A DNA stretch of 5,381 nt from an uncultured Clostridia bacterium (GTDB lineage Bacteria > Bacillota > Clostridia > Oscillospirales > Ruminococcaceae). The stretch is taken from contig CALERQ010000231.1 of NCBI GenBank assembly GCA_937907305.1, positions 1 to 5,381 of the forward strand, in the 5' to 3' direction. The notes below the pieces were generated by a model. It worked only from the letters and a program-made list of their open reading frames with translations, ran no database searches and was not told the DNA's origin. The stretch's first letter is position 1. Every line of letters starts with the position of its first letter. The position numbers were made by a program, and so were the translations under genes. Positions 3,879 to 5,381 of the stretch are shown here, piece by piece.

Positions 3879-5252
3879 ATGCGTGATACCATCGCCGCCA
3901 TCGCTACCGCCACCGGCGGGGGAGTGGGTATGGTGCGTCTTTCCGGCCCGCAGGCCCTTGCCGTGGCCGGCCGGGTGTTCCGCCCCATGAATCCCGCCAA
4001 ATCCCCGGAAACCATGCCGGGCTATACCGGCGCGTTCGGCCGCGTCTATCATGGGGAGCAGCTCCTGGATGAAGCCGTGCTGTTCGTCTACCACGCCCCC
4101 CATAGCTATACCGGCGAGGATGTGGCCGAGCTCTGCTGCCACGGGGGGGAGTTTGTGCTGTCGCAGGTGCTGGCCGCTGTTATCGCCGCTGGGGCCCGCC
4201 CGGCCGAAGCGGGGGAGTATACCCGCCGCGCCCTGATGAACGGCCGCATGACCCTCACCGAGGCCGAAAGCGTCATTGATATTTTGGCGGCACAGAACAG
4301 CCAAAGCCTCCGGGCCGCCCTCGGCGCCATGGAAGGCGCCCTCCACCGGGAGGTGCTGGCCGCCGCCGATACCCTCACCGATTGCTGCGCCCATATCTCC
4401 GCCTGGATCGATTATCCCGAGGAGGATGTGGAGGAGGTTTCCGCTCCGGTTCTGCTGGCGCGGTTAAATCTGGTAGAGGCCACCCTTTCCCGCCTGGAGC
4501 AAAGCTGGCAGCAGGGACAAATGGTGCGGCAGGGCATCGCCACCGCCATCATCGGCAGCGCCAATGTCGGCAAATCCACCCTGATGAATCTCCTCTCCGG
4601 CCGGGAGCGCAGTATCGTCACCGCCATCCCCGGCACCACCCGGGATGTCATCGAGGAAACCGTCCGCCTGGGGGATCTCACCCTCCGCCTTTCCGATACC
4701 GCAGGACTGCGACAAAGCGATGACCCTGTCGAACAAATCGGGGTGGAGCGCAGCCGCCGTGCCCTGGCTCAGTGCGATCTGATCCTGGCGGTCTTTGATG
4801 AAAGCCGCCCTCTCACCCCTGAAGAACGCGAATGGCTCCCGCAGCTTTCGGGCCGGGCCGCCGTTGTCATCTATAATAAGCAGGATCTTCCCCCCGCCCT
4901 CACGGCGGAGGAAAAAGCGGCCATTGCCGCCGTGGCGCCCGTTTCGGTTTCCATCAGCGCCGCCGCCGGTACCGGCCTTGCGGAACTCACCGAAGCCATC
5001 CGGCAGGTGGTCGGCCTTTCCCACTTCGATCCCACTGCGGCCATCATCGCCAACGCCCGCCAGCTGGAATGCATCACCGCCGCCCGCCGCAGCCTGGGGG
5101 AGGGCATTGAAGCCCTCACCGCCGGCGAGACCCTCGATGCCGTTTCGGTCTGCCTGGAGCAGTCCGCCGATGCCCTGCTCACCCTCACCGGCCGCCGCGC
5201 CAGTGCGGAAGCCATCGACAAGGTATTCGAGCAGTTCTGCGTGGGCAAATAA
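3879..5252 (+). CDS. mnmE: tRNA modification GTPase MnmE (TrmE)
   Basis: A 457-residue cytoplasmic GTPase, the usual length for MnmE. With MnmG it builds the 5-carboxymethylaminomethyl (or aminomethyl) group on the wobble uridine of certain tRNAs, using a folate one-carbon donor. Domains in order: N-terminal folate-binding and dimerisation domain (about 1-118) with DTIAAIATATGGGVGMVRLSG (3-23) and PHSYTGEDVAELCCHGG (74-90); a helical domain (about 119-215 and again from about 380); and an inserted Ras-like G domain (about 216-378). G motifs are complete: GSANVGKST (226-234, P-loop), PGTTRD (251-256), DTAG (273-276), NKQD (333-336) and SAAAG (360-364). The protein ends in FCVGK, the family's C-terminal C-x-G-K with the functional Cys454. 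Nothing suggests decay. The usual partners are not beside it: the upstream side is a repeat-filled spacer and the E2-like gene on the other strand, not jag/yidC. mnmG may follow beyond the window. No terminator is seen after the stop; a hairpin repeat begins one base later. Transcription may come from the promoter at 3148-3176. Confidence 0.97.
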   Translation: MRDTIAAIATATGGGVGMVRLSGPQALAVAGRVFRPMNPAKSPETMPGYTGAFGRVYHGEQLLDEAVLFVYHAPHSYTGEDVAELCCHGGEFVLSQVLAAVIAAGARPAEAGEYTRRALMNGRMTLTEAESVIDILAAQNSQSLRAALGAMEGALHREVLAAADTLTDCCAHISAWIDYPEEDVEEVSAPVLLARLNLVEATLSRLEQSWQQGQMVRQGIATAIIGSANVGKSTLMNLLSGRERSIVTAIPGTTRDVIEETVRLGDLTLRLSDTAGLRQSDDPVEQIGVERSRRALAQCDLILAVFDESRPLTPEEREWLPQLSGRAAVVIYNKQDLPPALTAEEKAAIAAVAPVSVSISAAAGTGLAELTEAIRQVVGLSHFDPTAAIIANARQLECITAARRSLGEGIEALTAGETLDAVSVCLEQSADALLTLTGRRASAEAIDKVFEQFCVGK

Positions 5253-5253
5253 G

Positions 5254-5381
5254 TTCCGCCTGCCCGGCGGGGGATAGTTTGTAGTCGCCTTCGGCGGGGC
5301 GGAGTCACCGGAGGGTGACAGCCTGTACGGCTCGCCGCCGGGGCCCTACTTTTCTATGAAGAAAAGTAGGCAAAAGTCATT
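5254..5381. repeat. Composite hairpin repeat, copy B (continues past the window end)
   Basis: It starts one base after the mnmE stop with TTCCGCCTGCCCGGCGG (5254-5270). TAGTTTGTA (5275-5283), a CGCC-TTC-GGCG hairpin (5286-5296) and GGGCGG (5297-5302) follow. A 42-base segment absent from copy A (5303-5344) comes next, then a ten-base-pair hairpin with arms CCTACTTTTC (5345-5354) and GAAAAGTAGG (5361-5370) and a six-base loop, and CAAAAG (5371-5376). The extra segment holds GTCACC/GGTGAC (5304-5319) and AGCC/GGCT (5320-5332) and can close as a three-way junction. No T tract follows the stems. Confidence 0.62.

Overview
This is a GC-rich chromosomal window with three full protein genes and unusually repeat-rich spacers. 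GC-rich coding with many codons ending in C or G, strong Shine-Dalgarno sites, intrinsic terminators with T tracts, a Clostridia-type stand-alone E2-like acyltransferase and interspersed hairpin repeats together suggest a high-GC member of the Clostridia. My best guess is an Oscillospirales/Ruminococcaceae gut bacterium of the Faecalibacterium, Subdoligranulum or Gemmiger type. That placement is inferred from style and memory, not from a search.

Layout: 1-212 is a leader with a hairpin but no clear promoter. 213-1526 (+) encodes a 12-helix major facilitator transporter of unknown substrate, closed by a strong terminator at 1533-1565. 1566-1996 is non-coding: its first half carries a cluster of same-strand TTTTCCACA-like sites (DnaA-box-like, candidate origin or DnaA-titration region), its second half low-complexity and inverted-repeat sequence. 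1997-2031 is the terminator of the convergent gene 2047-3015 (-), a stand-alone 2-oxoacid-dehydrogenase E2 catalytic-domain-like protein whose DHRxxDG motif reads DERICDG. Two good sigma-A-type promoters lie back to back at 3094-3122 (-) and 3148-3176 (+). About 700 bases without a credible gene follow (3187-3878), built from a chain of hairpin repeats. 3879-5252 (+) encodes MnmE, the tRNA wobble-uridine modification GTPase. One base after its stop a second composite hairpin repeat starts and runs to the window end.

The three proteins show no common pathway; they look like neighbouring single-gene units, each with its own signals. The most notable non-genic points are the DnaA-box-like cluster enclosed by two inward-facing terminators, and two copies (3524-3580 and 5275-5376) of a modular hairpin element. 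The element's final stem is kept by compensatory base changes while its core and CAAAAG tail stay the same. I found no tRNA, rRNA, CRISPR array, transposase gene or recognisable riboswitch.
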